Source: Hydractinia symbiolongicarpus (lineage: Eukaryota > Cnidaria > Hydrozoa > Anthoathecata > Hydractiniidae). Taken from it: 60,000 nucleotides of DNA. The stretch is from assembly GCF_029227915.1 (NCBI RefSeq), contig NC_079882.1, positions 17,870,501-17,930,500 on the forward strand, read 5' to 3'. The notes below the pieces were generated by a model, which made no database searches, was not told the DNA's origin, and saw nothing but the letters and a program-made list of their open reading frames with translations. The number at the start of each line of letters is the position of its first letter. Positions within the stretch are counted from its first letter, which is position 1. This document shows positions 10,627-20,215 of this stretch, one piece after another. The position numbers were made by a program, and so were the translations under genes.

Positions 10627-11988
10627 ACCTCGTCCCCAGGGTTTTTTGCCTTTTTGACATCAAGTCAGGCGGCGAAATTATCCCTGCTGGTGAGTTTTGT
10701 AATGCGATTGGCTTATATCCGACATTGATAATTGATTCGTGCGTCATAATATATGCAACAAATTACTATAAAGATGGCGGATTTCACTACAAAAATGTTG
10801 TATGAGGAAATGTTAAAAAAGATTGACTAATAAGGGTGAGCTAAACAGTAAATATTTTTATTAAAGATGTCATTTTGGCAGATTTCCATTGTTGACATTT
10901 TGAATGATAATAAGTTTCTTCTTTAAGCTTAGTAAAAAACATGACTTCGGCAATTTAGCTGGATGAGAAAATACATGTACAGCTAGCTAGCTAAACTTGC
11001 TAACATGTACATAGGTAGGCATAATAAGCCATTACTAAATTTTTTATTCATTTTTCTACTTAAAAAAACAAGTGCTCTTCCAAACGTATAATTTTAGTCA
11101 GACCAGCTAAACGGTTCTTCCAATTATTATAAACAACTGATGTGACTGCTTAACAAGCTTAAAATTTTGTTGGTCTGTCATGTATAGCTTGCAAGCAGAA
11201 ACGTCACACTTGTGCAAAATTTAGCCACACCAGTCATAGGTAGAAAAATGTCACGTTTCGATATAAAATTTGTGTCTCAAAACACCACAAAGAGAATTTA
11301 CAGCTGAAAACATATGAACGAAATAAAAAATTATATAGCTAGAGGGGCCATTCAATAATTACATAATGCCTAAGGGGGGGGTATGATCATATTTTTTATG
11401 CACTGTTACCAAAATTTAGTTTTTATTTATGTCAGATATTTTTAGTTATTTTAGTATACAATCTACATCTTCAAATTGTTTTTTGCCTCTTGGCTTGCAC
11501 AAAAGTACCAGAAATGTCACTTCGAGTGCTTAATATATGGCCCCGATATATCTTTTTCTCATATTAGAGCACTAGTTTGCCTTTGGTATGCAATGAATAT
11601 GGAAATGAATAGACAAGGTTTTAAAATTTGAAATAATACGTAAAAGGGGGGTGTGGTACTAGATTTGTTACGATGGGTTACAAGAGGTGGGGAGTCGTAA
11701 AAAATGACTGATTTGGGTGCTACGTAATTATTGAATAGCTATGCTATACAATATGTAACACATTTAATTGATAGTAGATTAATCTAGCTCTTGGTTCAAG
11801 CATTAAATTAATAAGGCCTTCCCGAATAAATGTTTCTTAGCTAATTGTTTCACATTTCGGGAAATGTGAAACAGACTTTGACCCTTCGGATCTCATTATA
11901 TTGTTGTTTAAACGCAGTATATATCGCTTCCAGCCGTCAAGTAACCGCTAGCGGCTTTGGCATAGACAACAAACGCTGGGACGAGGAT
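10627..11988. mobile_element. MITE-like element with CCTCGTCCC ends
   Basis: The left end ACCTCGTCCCCAGGGTTTT and the right end (inverted ATCCTCGTCCCAGCGTTTG) are imperfect terminal inverted repeats. The element is flanked by an exact 13-bp direct repeat, GGTGTTATGCCCA (10614-10626 and 11989-12001), a good candidate target-site duplication. No transposase frame. A second MITE (11344-11741) is nested inside. Similar CTCGTCCC ends occur at about 3921 and 24961. Confidence 0.6.
11344..11741. mobile_element. nested MITE (CCATTCAATAATTAC ends)
   Basis: Inverted ends GGCCATTCAATAATTACAT and, on the opposite strand, AGCTATTCAATAATTACGT enclose about 400 bp without coding capacity. G-rich runs lie just inside both ends. 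The superfamily cannot be assigned from the ends alone. Confidence 0.55.
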
Positions 11989-12239
11989 GGTGTTATGCCC
12001 ACTTTGTAATTATCTTGCCCCACTTTATAATTCATCGTTGGCCCACATTTTAATTTTCGTAGCTACCCTACTTTGTAATAAAAAGCCTTTCAGGAGCTCC
12101 CGTAGAAAATAAATAAAACTTTAGAAGGAGACTATGAGCTCAAAACTAAGCGCACTGAAAGGAGAATTGAATTGGAAGTTAGTAAAAGTGATAAGTGAAA
12201 ATATGCTTGAGGGTACTTTGTACGCGTGTACAAAGTAAA

Positions 12240-12310
12240 TCCAACTGCAGCTATAATGTTTTTATATATCACATGATAAAGTATATAAAAATATTATAGC
12301 TGCAGTTGGA
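12240..12310. repeat. 29-bp-arm inverted repeat (hairpin)
   Basis: The arm TCCAACTGCAGCTATAAT continues into TTTTATATA and is mirrored at 12282-12310 with one mismatch. The spacer is 13 bp. It may be a foldback or the remains of a very small element. Confidence 0.6.
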
Positions 12311-12797
12311 CTTTTAAAAACAACGGAGTAAAAGTGTTATGTCTTTTTTGCATTGAAAAAAATTTCCTCATCACCAGTTATTATTTTCTCACGAGTTCTG
12401 CAACGACACATATCGCTATTATTCAAGGTGTTGAAACAATGAAATGAATGATAACCATCAATCTGCTGTGAATTTTGATAAAATTAGTTGGGTTGTGGCA
12501 GGATATAAAGAGGTTTATAGCGTATTATCAACATAAAGATAATTCAATTAGTTACATCAAATACACTTGGGTTTTTGGAGTAGACTGAATAGGATAAGCT
12601 TTTGGACATCATCATATTCTCGCTTTAACGAATTTTGAATTTGGGAATAGTTTTTAAACCGGACACGCTTTTATAATTACCTTTTGTGAAACAGGGGAAA
12701 ACAGGTTTCGCAAATTTTTTTTTCTGGTATTGTTATTCAATTTAAGGCTCCAAGTATGACATAATAGCAGAGTTGATAAGGAACAAAAGAAAATCCA

Positions 12798-13123
12798 AAA
12801 TCCCAGTGAAAGTCAAGACTGTCACTCACAGAAGCGCAAACATCATATACTGGAGATTAAAGAATGATTTGACATTAGATACAGACGATATTTTTTTTTT
12901 GGTAAACGAGTTCTGAAAAAGGTGAACTGAATAAAGTGGTAGTGAAACATTCAAAAAAAGTAAATAAGTTGGATATAAAAAACTAAGGAGCAAAGCTGCA
13001 GACGGATATGCGGGAATCAGTGGCAGAAAAATTCTCAATATAACATCACATGATGCTGAGTTTAAAAAGATAACTGTGAAATTTAATAACAAAACAGTTC
13101 CTAAACCAGTCACTGAAAATGAG
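12798..13123 (+). pseudogene. integrase-like transposon protein, fragment
   Basis: The plus-strand frame begins KIPVKVKTVTHRSANIIYW, breaks near a T run at 12890 and resumes in another frame with RSKAADGYAGISGRKIL and VKFNNKTVPKPVTENE. It stops at a GAG/GTAGGT donor at 13123/13124. The order and motifs resemble the segment just before the catalytic core of integrase-type (Ginger/KRBA2-like) proteins that are abundant in cnidarian genomes. The core itself is missing here. Frame breaks and truncation mark it as dead. Confidence 0.4.
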
Positions 13124-13216
13124 GTAGGTTCTATTTATGCTGTGATTATGTAAATTAAATGCAAAGGCATGGGGAATTAAAAAAAACAACCTAGGTACAT
13201 CGGGATTCCCTTTCTT

Positions 13217-13427
13217 ATCATCAAAACTTGAGAAGGCTTGTCCGTCCGTCCGTCTGTCTGTCTGTCTGTCTATCTGTCACGCAAAATGGTAGCTTAGCTG
13301 CGCAATAGCGAGAAGCACGCAATAGCGAGAAGCAAGTAATTGCGAGAAGCACGCAATAGCGAGAAGCACGCAATGCGGTATAAAAAGGACGGGCGAACTA
13401 GTGGATTTTCCACGGGCTAACGACTAG
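13217..13427 (+). mobile_element. Helitron-like element with internal minisatellite
   Basis: The 3' end GTGGATTTTCCAC hairpin followed by GGGCTAACGACTAG matches the other Helitron-like units here. The interior has a GTCC/GTCT run (13239-13270), CACGCAAAATGGTAGCTTAG, and about five copies of a 17-bp unit (ACGCAATAGCGAGAAGC) at 13304-13374. The compact copy at 43889-44025 carries the same CACGCAAAATGGTA segment. Confidence 0.6.
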
Positions 13428-13967
13428 TTGATTTACAATATCTGAGTTTGATTTGTAGTCTTTTTGTCACGTTGTTTGCTGTATAAGAGGTCACGTTGAA
13501 ATCCTCGAACGGATTAGTCTGCATGTTATGTTAAACAGGTTAAAGATTGCTACAGGCTATATTTCTTATTTTATGTTATAGTACGAAAAACACACTAGCT
13601 ATACTGTATATTTTGTATCTTATTGAAACGCGGTTGTAACATTTATGTTATGTTATGGTATAAAAACACTTCAGTTAGTACATTTTTCACAAAAAAGTAA
13701 GTGTATATAATCTTACAACACCTGTTTATCAAAATTAAAAGTATTCATTCTACTAACGTGTGACCACCTTTTATCGCAATAAACAAGACAGAGCATCCAG
13801 AACACGGATAACATCAAAAACGATGACGTCATGCTGATCAGATTGCGATTGCCCAAAAATTACAAAGTGGGACAAGACATTATTGCAAAGTGGGCAGTTC
13901 GAAAATTACAAAGTGAGGCAACGATAAATTACAAAGTGGGGCAGCTTCGAAATAACAAAGTGGGGCA

Positions 13968-14761
13968 AAGAAAAAAGACTGTAGATAATTATCTCAGAGA
14001 ACTCCCTGAATTTCATAACTACCTTAACCGTACTAATGCAGGGGCAGGTAAAATCAACCTACCCGAAGCTCGCATTTGGTGACTTTTCATTTAGACTTTA
14101 CAGATATCTACAACACGATTATGGAAGATTTTTTTATTGTCTATCTGTGAGATAGTGCATTCTTAAAATTTAGTAAATATGAAACTGAGTTGAACCAATC
14201 AAACATGGCAAAAAATATTCACTTTGTTGGGCACTTTTAGCCTTATCCCTTTCAGTACATAGGCTCATAATGTATCCACATCAAGGAGGTACTTTAAACA
14301 AGATATTTTAAACTTGCTAACTTTGCAAAAAATAGTTCTCGTAAAAATTTAAAAGTGCTTCAAAAATTAGTTCTCGCAAAAAAATTATACCCCTAAAGTA
14401 TCCCTTAATAGTTCTGCTCTTTTACATAACAGAATGTTCAGAAACTTTTGTAAACTATCTGAAACCTTTTATAAACATTTTTTTTAAATTTTTTAGCTTA
14501 TCATAAATTTCAAGATTACTGAATATCTACGAGGCAAGACTTTAACAATTATATCAATCATTTTGCCAAAAAACTTTAAACCAATCAAAGCTTTTGGTCT
14601 ATACTATAAACTTTCTAATTAATTTATAACCCATAACTCCACTACAGATTTATCTTGATAACAGGGAAGTCTATACTTCGTTTCCATCCCAAATATATAT
14701 CTAAAGCAGGCTGTTATAATCTGAAGATGACATATATATCCAGAAATTATTCTGCCCTTCT
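13968..14761. other. no gene recognised; short dispersed repeat
   Basis: AT-rich sequence. A segment at about 14165-14210 (AGTAAATATGAAACTG, CAATCAAACATGG) is a diverged direct copy of 10428-10465. No supportable coding region. Confidence 0.4.
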
Positions 14762-15061
14762 CTTCACTTCAAGCTGGATGATGTACCACTCGCGAAAAGC
14801 GAAGAATACCCCGAGAAACCTCTACCTGAGGATGGATTGTACTTGTACCTCCTGCAACCCGGGGAAGAGCACGATAATCCGAGACGACGTGCAGCCGATG
14901 CTTTCTGGAGTAAAAAGATGTATAGGTTGGATCGTATTGTGACGAGTAGTCGTGTTCTGTACCATTTGAAGGACGGTCCTGAAAGGAGTTTTGTATCGGA
15001 GGAACTCATGCTAATCCCGGAGGATGTCGAAGTGCCTCCAGATCATGGTAAAAAGTGGTAA
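14762..15061 (+). pseudogene. Polinton integrase, C-terminal fragment
   Basis: The plus-strand frame ends at a TAA at 15059-15061. It contains LYLYLLQPGEEHDNPRRRA, then a segment with YRLDRIVTSSRVLYHLKDGP and ERSFVSEELMLIP. This is the C-terminal DNA-binding region of the retroviral-type integrases carried by Polintons. The zinc-binding HHCC and DDE catalytic parts are not present upstream, where the sequence becomes unrelated AT-rich DNA. Orientation, converging on the minus-strand genes, is usual for these elements. Confidence 0.7.
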
Positions 15062-15218
15062 ACACCTTCAATTTTTACTAGCTGATTGGGGGTTCGGAGC
15101 ATTGAGGGCATCATGCCAATTTTAGCCTTCATTTGGGGGTTGGTTGGTAACCAATATATGACGCTAGGATAATTTTTACTACCCACAAAAGTAGTAAAAA
15201 TTGTGGTTGGGTGTACAC

Positions 15219-16011
15219 CTATTCCGCAAGTTCCAGCAGTCTTTCATGCGTATAATGTTCTCCAAGCCTAAAATGTGACGACGATACATCCACGCTTTCG
15301 GAGCCAATTGTAATGAACTATGGCGTTTGGTGTTTCTGCCAATACCACGATCTCACCCTTGGGATAATCAACAAGCTTATTTCGTATTTTTTGGGCCACA
15401 TACCCCTGTTGACCACAGATGGCCAGGTATTAGATTTATTCTTTTGTATAATCATCATACTGTTATCCTTTCCGGGATCTTCGAAGTGGGGCACGGCACG
15501 TTGCTTTAGCTCCTTAATTTTATCCTCCAATATCATGAGTTGGCTATCCCTGTCCTCAATTTCATCATTGAGGAAAACTAGGGCATTATCCTTCTCAACG
15601 ATAGTCTCCTGTAATTTTTCCACCCCCTTCCCAGACAACTACTTTGTCAATGCTGCAGCCTTAGGCTTTCTCGATCTGACGGTAATTTCAAGCGCCCCGT
15701 CCAGCGTGACGAATATATCATGCCGTTTTTAACACCTTCCGAGGTATCTAGGCAACTGTAGTTGGCGACTACAGTTGTTATATCTTCTATTTCTCCTTTC
15801 GATATTGTCATATTGCGATTGAGACCATATTCGGAATGCATAGCAATTTCTCTAGGTCCGCACGTTTGAAGAGAGGTTGGCCCTGTTTATCAAATAAGGT
15901 CTCAATGGCTCCTGCAGGTATTGCGTTGAATAAGACGAGCTGTGAAGACATCTTTCTCTTATAAGCAACGTAGGCTGGGGATTTCACCGTGGTCACCCAA
16001 GGATCTTCCAC
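15219..16011 (-). pseudogene. Polinton MSV199/antirepressor-like gene
   Basis: The minus-strand segment starts at an ATG (16011) overlapping the end of the ATPase and stops at the TAG at 15219-15221. It is spread over at least four frames. The N-terminal part has LFDKQGQPLFKRADLEKLL, like MSV199-type DNA-binding domains of large DNA viruses. A coiled-coil middle follows (EKDNALVFLNDEIEDRDSQL, 15540-15600). Then come VPHFEDPGKDNSMMIIQKNK and a short C-terminal block ending ELAE. MSV199/KilA-N-type proteins are found in large DNA viruses, phages and Polintons and are thought to act in DNA binding or regulation. The role here is unknown. Confidence 0.6.
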
Positions 16012-16638
16012 GTCCTAGGATGTTCCAATTTCACCCACACGCAGGCATGCTTGGATTTTTTAAATTTGGTTTTAATTTGATCCCAGTCTGTTATTAGGTT
16101 CGTCTCTTCGTTAATTAGCCTCATGTCGCTACGTTCGTGAGGGTACCGGAGGAAGAGCTGTTTCTTCTGCCTCCTCAGATTCTTTGGGAGAGCAGTGTAG
16201 CTCTGCGTGAGCAGCCATAAACTATGCTCTCTGTGCCTACCTGAAATAGCCAATTCGAGCAGGGGCTGCCTTTTTTATCGAGGCTCTCGTTGGATATACA
16301 ATCATCGACAACGAAAAGACTGTCCTCACCCGCGAATAACGACGACAATTTCTGAATCCATTCAAACAGCTCATTTCCTGGGTCTATCAGGAACACGTAG
16401 TCGTCGTGCCACAGCGATGATCTACCCAAATAGGTGGCATTCCACCGCAAGGTAAGGCATAGGATGATGATATTGTTGAAGTGTCCCTTGTACTCACTTT
16501 CCAACAGGTCCAAAACACGTTGTGTCTTACCGCAAGATGTTGGACCTGTAAAAATCGCTGTGTGGGGGTCCCCCACAATGTCCTTTTACTAATAGTTGCT
16601 CTATTTTCTATCATGAATTTTAGGGTATACCCCGGCAC
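15993..16638 (-). pseudogene. Polinton packaging ATPase (FtsK/HerA type)
   Basis: A Walker A motif GPTSCGKT (about 16525-16548) is followed by a Walker B segment LFVVDDC. After a frame change near 16240 comes the conserved GRHREHSLWLLTQSYTALP with KNLRRQ. The N-terminal stretch before Walker A (FMIENRATISKRTL) is in yet another frame, joining near 16570. This set is diagnostic of the A32/FtsK-HerA ATPases that in Polintons and related viruses are thought to pump DNA into capsids. The motifs survive but two frameshifts make the copy non-functional. Confidence 0.75.
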
Positions 16639-17083
16639 ATGTTGAACAGATCAACACCTCCATGCTTGTTTTCCAATGACCCCTGACAGGCAGGGCAGAG
16701 CTTAGTCCCCCGAGCCTTGTATTCGAGGGGTGGTTGAGTATATGTTAATTTTCCTTGCAGGCACCGCAGTGCATTGCGATACCTTTCAACGAGCCTTGCC
16801 TTCTCAGGGCTATCCTCAATGACTTCTGCATATTGGGATATAATGTTGAGTAGGTCATATAGGATGAGGTAGTTTTCATCCTATTTAATACCCCGAATTT
16901 CCCTATCGATTACAAGGGGTCTGCCTTGTAGTCAACGTCCTCAATATCTCTATTTGCTACAGCCCGCCTCTCCTTGGCTTTAGTCAGGCAACCTATACAG
17001 GTCTTGGTCTGACCATTACCCCTAATTTTAAATTTGTGTAACGGTAATAGCTCTTTGCACGTTCTACAACATTTGATATGCAT
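16620..17083 (-). pseudogene. Polinton small zinc-finger protein
   Basis: From an ATG at 17083 the minus frame reads MHIKCCRTCKELLPLHKFK, then TCIGCL: two CxxC pairs forming a likely zinc ribbon. After a frame change near 16912 and a TAG just past it, an open stretch continues with a helical region and LCPACQGSLENKHGG, ending at 16620. The whole could be one protein with two zinc-binding ends, now broken. It overlaps the next upstream small frame by about 20 bp, a tight packing typical of Polintons. Function unknown. Confidence 0.5.
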
Positions 17084-17249
17084 TTGTTATGGCATACTGT
17101 GCCCGCCGTAATGCATTGGTGACCTCGGCAAGCGTTGGGCGATTAAAAGTTTCATCGTATCTGATTCGTACCCTATTATTTACGTGCCTTTCAAAATTGT
17201 CCCATGCATAACCCTCGGAAAACTGGGATTGAATATGATACTGTAGCAT
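17064..17249 (-). CDS. small uncharacterised Polinton ORF
   Basis: A 61-codon minus frame with acidic/basic helical composition (FSEGYAWDNFERHVNNRVR, LAEVTNALRRAQYAITNAY). It is unbroken, sits between two zinc-finger remnants and overlaps the downstream one by 20 bp. I do not recognise a family. It may be a genuine small structural or regulatory gene of the element. Confidence 0.4.
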   Translation of the reverse strand: MLQYHIQSQFSEGYAWDNFERHVNNRVRIRYDETFNRPTLAEVTNALRRAQYAITNAYQML

Positions 17250-17255
17250 AATGAT

Positions 17256-17423
17256 CTACTCGTATAGGGGTTGCATGTAAATGCGAGGCTTGGCATGGCC
17301 TTTTGATACCCTCCCAAGATCAAGGTACTTGATGCATGTTTATGCAAGTTGGCCTTTGCCCTTTGACTTGAACCGGTTCAATGGTACGGATTTTGAACAT
17401 TTGAAACAACACTTCTCTTCCAT
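17256..17423 (-). pseudogene. second small zinc-finger remnant (paralogue-like)
   Basis: From an ATG at 17423 the frame reads MEEKCCFKCSKSVPLNRFK, then after an in-frame TAA TCIKYL. The spacing CCxxC...PLxxFK...TCI is the same as in the 16910-17083 frame, so the two look like paralogues. Broken by one stop, and the second CxxC pair has lost a cysteine. Confidence 0.4.
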
Positions 17424-17481
17424 ATTTCATATCTCTCCTGGAGATATAAAAATTTTCTCATGTGGTCTATTTGGGAGATAT

Positions 17482-17720
17482 CAGCGACTTCTTATACCAT
17501 CCCTGCTTAATTGCGTATTCGTCAAATAGAATTGCCGCGCTCATATAGCCAGCAAGCTTAAGACCATATCCATTTTGGCACCCGGCCTGGAAACCCCCAG
17601 GGCTTTCTTACCACCCAGGGCGATTAGAATTGTGTAAGACACGAGCCTGACAGACTCCCACAGGGCATTAATAATCATGGTTTCTTTGGGACCCATGTGT
17701 TCGTCATGTTTACTTGCCAT
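17482..17720 (-). pseudogene. small hydrophobic Polinton protein, broken
   Basis: The minus frame contains ALWESVRLVSYTILIALGG, then after a frame change near 17565 KLAGYMSAAILFDEYAIKQG, ending at a TAG (17482). Two hydrophobic segments suggest a small membrane-associated protein. No family assigned. Confidence 0.35.
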
Positions 17721-17799
17721 TTATTAGGTGTCATTTTTTGAGAAAATTCATTGCATGCTGGGGATAGGGTGGGTTTTGCCCTACCGGGTCTCCGGATTG

Positions 17800-18062
17800 G
17801 TTGCAGGCTTGTTGTGCTCAGTTTTAACCCTGCCAAACATATACCAAATCCCGACACCTATGGCAAGCACGGCTAAAGTTCCAACTCCATAGATGTAGAC
17901 ATTCGTTGACCTGCTGGGATTGCGACAGGTTCTTGATCATCCTGTGAAGTACCTTTGCCCACGTTTTTCTTCAAGTCGGCCTTGTTCTTCCTATTCCATT
18001 CCGCAAGTCTCTTGCCTGCGGCAACACGACCCTCATTCTTCTTGGTTATGGTTTTTGTTCCT
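17800..18062 (-). pseudogene. small basic protein with C-terminal membrane segment
   Basis: The minus frame has GRVAAGKRLAEWNRKNKADL (basic, helical). After a frame change near 17900 it has YIYGVGTLAVLAIGVGIWYM, a good single transmembrane segment followed by basic residues. Polintons and related viruses often carry such small tail-anchored proteins, possibly virion membrane or minor capsid proteins, but the role here is inference. Confidence 0.45.
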
Positions 18063-18209
18063 CTTCACTTATTTTATTATAGTGTGGTCTCGTCCACCGT
18101 ATCCGCCTTCTTCACCTCCTTCTCCTGTTTCTTTTTACCTATATGTCTCGCTGTATGATCTGCTACAAGTACACACAAATAGTGCAGTACACGAAGATCC
18201 CAAGGTCCG

Positions 18210-18551
18210 TCATACTATCCCGGATAATTGGGTCTTCCTCGATATCTGTGGATAGTCAATATCCACAAAATTACCTATCATGCTGACATATAGGCTGATA
18301 ACATGTGTGGACAGTGCTTTTGCCGTCTTTTTTCCCTTCTCCTGGAGTTCCCGCTGTACATACTCTGTATGTGCCTTGTCGATGGCCTCCTCTGGGGCCT
18401 TATCGACAAACCCTTCCGTACACTTCTTTGGCAAAAGGTGCCCTTTACCTTTGCGTAAAGCCTCCTTTAGGATTTGGCGTTTATCGATGGGCTTTTTGAT
18501 ATTTTCATATTCTGCGGAGGCATTGTCGAATACTTGTGTGATATCACTCAT
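18210..18551 (-). CDS. uncharacterised Polinton protein, helical
   Basis: A 113-codon frame from the ATG at 18551, rich in charged helix-forming residues, with EEAIDKAHTEYVQRELQEK and KTAKALSTHVISLYVSMIG. It follows polymerase B by about 90 bp on the same strand and precedes the small membrane proteins. It is the longest unbroken small frame of this element, though it probably lost its original C-terminus (the sequence after 18210 stays charged in another frame). Function unknown. Confidence 0.45.
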   Translation of the reverse strand: MSDITQVFDNASAEYENIKKPIDKRQILKEALRKGKGHLLPKKCTEGFVDKAPEEAIDKAHTEYVQRELQEKGKKTAKALSTHVISLYVSMIGNFVDIDYPQISRKTQLSGIV

Positions 18552-18639
18552 CTTTATTAATAGTCGTTTATAACGAAGAAATATGTAGGCAATTAGAGCA
18601 TACGGTGGGAGTATGGCAATACATTAACACACCTCCATT

Positions 18640-20033
18640 TCATTCCCCTGTAGATGCCAGGTAGTAATGGCCTCTGGCAAGCGTCTTGAACTGATCGGGT
18701 TGTACAATACGTTTGTCATCTGCCCTGTTTAGTGCCAACTTGTTCACCTCTTGGGTATACAAGTTATTTTGTTTTGGATCAAGATCTGGCTCTTGTAGAC
18801 GTCAACGCCCTTTTCCAGGCATCGCTGATAGTCAACGAATGTTATCGACTTCTTGGTTACGCATCTTTTGACGCCCTTGGCTTTCCTGTCACCGCCATCT
18901 TTTGTGAGGCTCTTATAGGCATAGAGTTTGGCCCTCAGGGTGATGAATTCAGTCATAATTTTGCCACCCAGCTCATCCTTCATCAAGCTCACCACCTTCT
19001 TGTTCTTGCCTATGGAAAGAGGCCTCTTATCATCCGGATTATAGGTACTTGTGTCAAAACGCGCGACAACGTCGTTGACTATATCCCTGTAAAAGTCTTC
19101 CGTTCGGATGTGGTATACGAAGCTGTTTGTGTCCATGTAACAGAGCTGTATTTTGGAACCATATTTTTCTTTCATGTAGTCATAATGAAACTCGTACATG
19201 ACCATTTTCGACATATCCAGGATGGCTTGACCGATATAGACGGGATTGTTCATTTTGACCTCGGTCTTGCCCATCTCAACGCCTATCAGATTTTTGCTGA
19301 ACCTACTACCACCCTTGAAATTCAGCTTCATTACAGCTTCGTGTACTTGTCTTCGTTTGTGTCCTATTGGATGTTGCGGTGATTTCTAATATTCTCCATG
19401 GTCTTCCCGAATACGCTTAAATTTATAAGCTTGTAGAAGTCCTTTTCGAACTCGTTCCTGGCAGCCGTTCTCAACCTCGTATTGTGACGATATAGCCCGC
19501 CAGCCATGCCTTCTGATTGAATCGGATGTCCCTATGCACTGTCTTGAGCCCAAGAGCATGCTTTATAGCCTGGTTAATGGCCCTAATATGTACAACATAT
19601 TTACGCTTGTTTTCCAAATTGAGTATCAATTTCTCGACCTGATGGACCGTCCTGTGTTCGGGCAGGGACGGCAGCTCGTTATGTTTGTCATGTAGCTCCT
19701 CCGGGTACCCGATATCAACCTCTAATATATACCCATGCTTATTGTCCTCAACGAGCTTTCCTACTATTCGCCTATCCTTAAAGTCCTCAACATTCTGCAT
19801 CCATTTGAAACCATCCGTTGGGACATCTTGACGCATTGCCCAGCCGTATAGATTGTTGGCATTTAGATATTGCAGGTAGGAGGACTCCTCATCCCAATTA
19901 TACTGATCCCCCATGTACTTGTCATTGGCCTTGGCATATCGGTATACCGCCTGAGTTATACCTCCTCTTATAGCCTTCTCGAACATTAATAGCATATCGG
20001 GGTCCGTAAGGGGCTCTAGCCTTATCTATATAA
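18640..20033 (-). pseudogene. Polinton DNA polymerase B, C-terminal half
   Basis: Frames in order on the minus strand: the palm motif A region (19471-19995; conserved NNLYGWAM, EVDIGYPEELHDKHNELP), a motif B region in another frame (about 19370-19490; [12 protein letters not shown]), the motif C region (18744-19331; LCYMDTNSFVYH), and a terminal stretch in a shifted frame ending at the TGA at 18640-18642. Both key palm aspartates are changed: motif A reads LNANN (codon 19861-19863) where these polymerases have Asp, and motif C reads DTNS (codon 19125-19127) instead of DTDS. At 20033 the gene is interrupted. The exonuclease half is at 32698-34179. Confidence 0.8.
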
Positions 20034-20215
20034 GTAGTCGTTAGCCCGTGGAAAAATCCAAGGGGTCGCCCGTCCTTTAAATTAACCCGTCGCAACAAAG
20101 TGGACAAAAATATATCGCATTTGATATTCGTGCGCATTTTAAAAATTTCGTGTTGTCCGTTACGGGACGCGGCTTTCGCGGAGACACAGACAAAATACGG
20201 CTATTATTATAGAGA
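20034..20215 (-). mobile_element. Helitron-like unit A (reverse)
   Basis: Read on the minus strand it starts TCTCTATAATAATAGCC (at 20215) and ends with the hairpin region and GGGCTAACGACTAC (at 20034), where the usual CTAG has one change. It directly abuts unit B: the CTAG of unit B (20216-20219) is followed with no gap by the TC of unit A. Its 3' end lies at the break in polymerase B. Confidence 0.6.

Larger units (their letters stand above)
11998..13967. mobile_element. integrase-type DNA transposon relic with laddered termini
   Basis: Both ends are arrays of one motif. At the left, CCCACTTTGTAATT-type units sit at about 11998, 12018, 12042 and 12066. At the right, five inverted units (ATTACAAAGTGGGG type) lie between 13859 and 13967. 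The spacing is about 20-30 bp. Between them is a decayed plus-strand integrase-like coding segment (12798-13123), a strong hairpin (12240-12310) and a Helitron-like insertion (13217-13427). Iterated terminal motifs of this kind usually serve as transposase binding sites, so the array plus an integrase relic suggests a Ginger-like (GIN-type integrase) transposon. Confidence 0.45.
14762..20033 (-). mobile_element. decayed Polinton/Maverick, left part
   Basis: Gene remnants in Polinton order: integrase C-terminus (plus strand), then on the minus strand an MSV199/antirepressor-like gene, a FtsK/HerA-type packaging ATPase, small zinc-finger proteins, small membrane proteins and the C-terminal half of polymerase B. 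Its other half is at 32698-35812. The left terminal repeat and most of the integrase are missing. I found no protease or capsid gene. Nearly every frame is broken, so the element is dead. Confidence 0.8.

Noticed and set aside
12826-13113. 95-codon hydrophobic minus-strand frame
   Set aside because: Antisense to the plus-strand integrase-like relic; hydrophobicity comes from complementing Lys/Asn-rich codons.
15313-15732. 139-codon plus-strand frame
   Set aside because: Antisense shadow of the coiled-coil part of the MSV199-like gene.
18732-19382. 216-codon plus-strand frame
   Set aside because: It is antisense to the polymerase B motif C region, which is clearly the coding strand.
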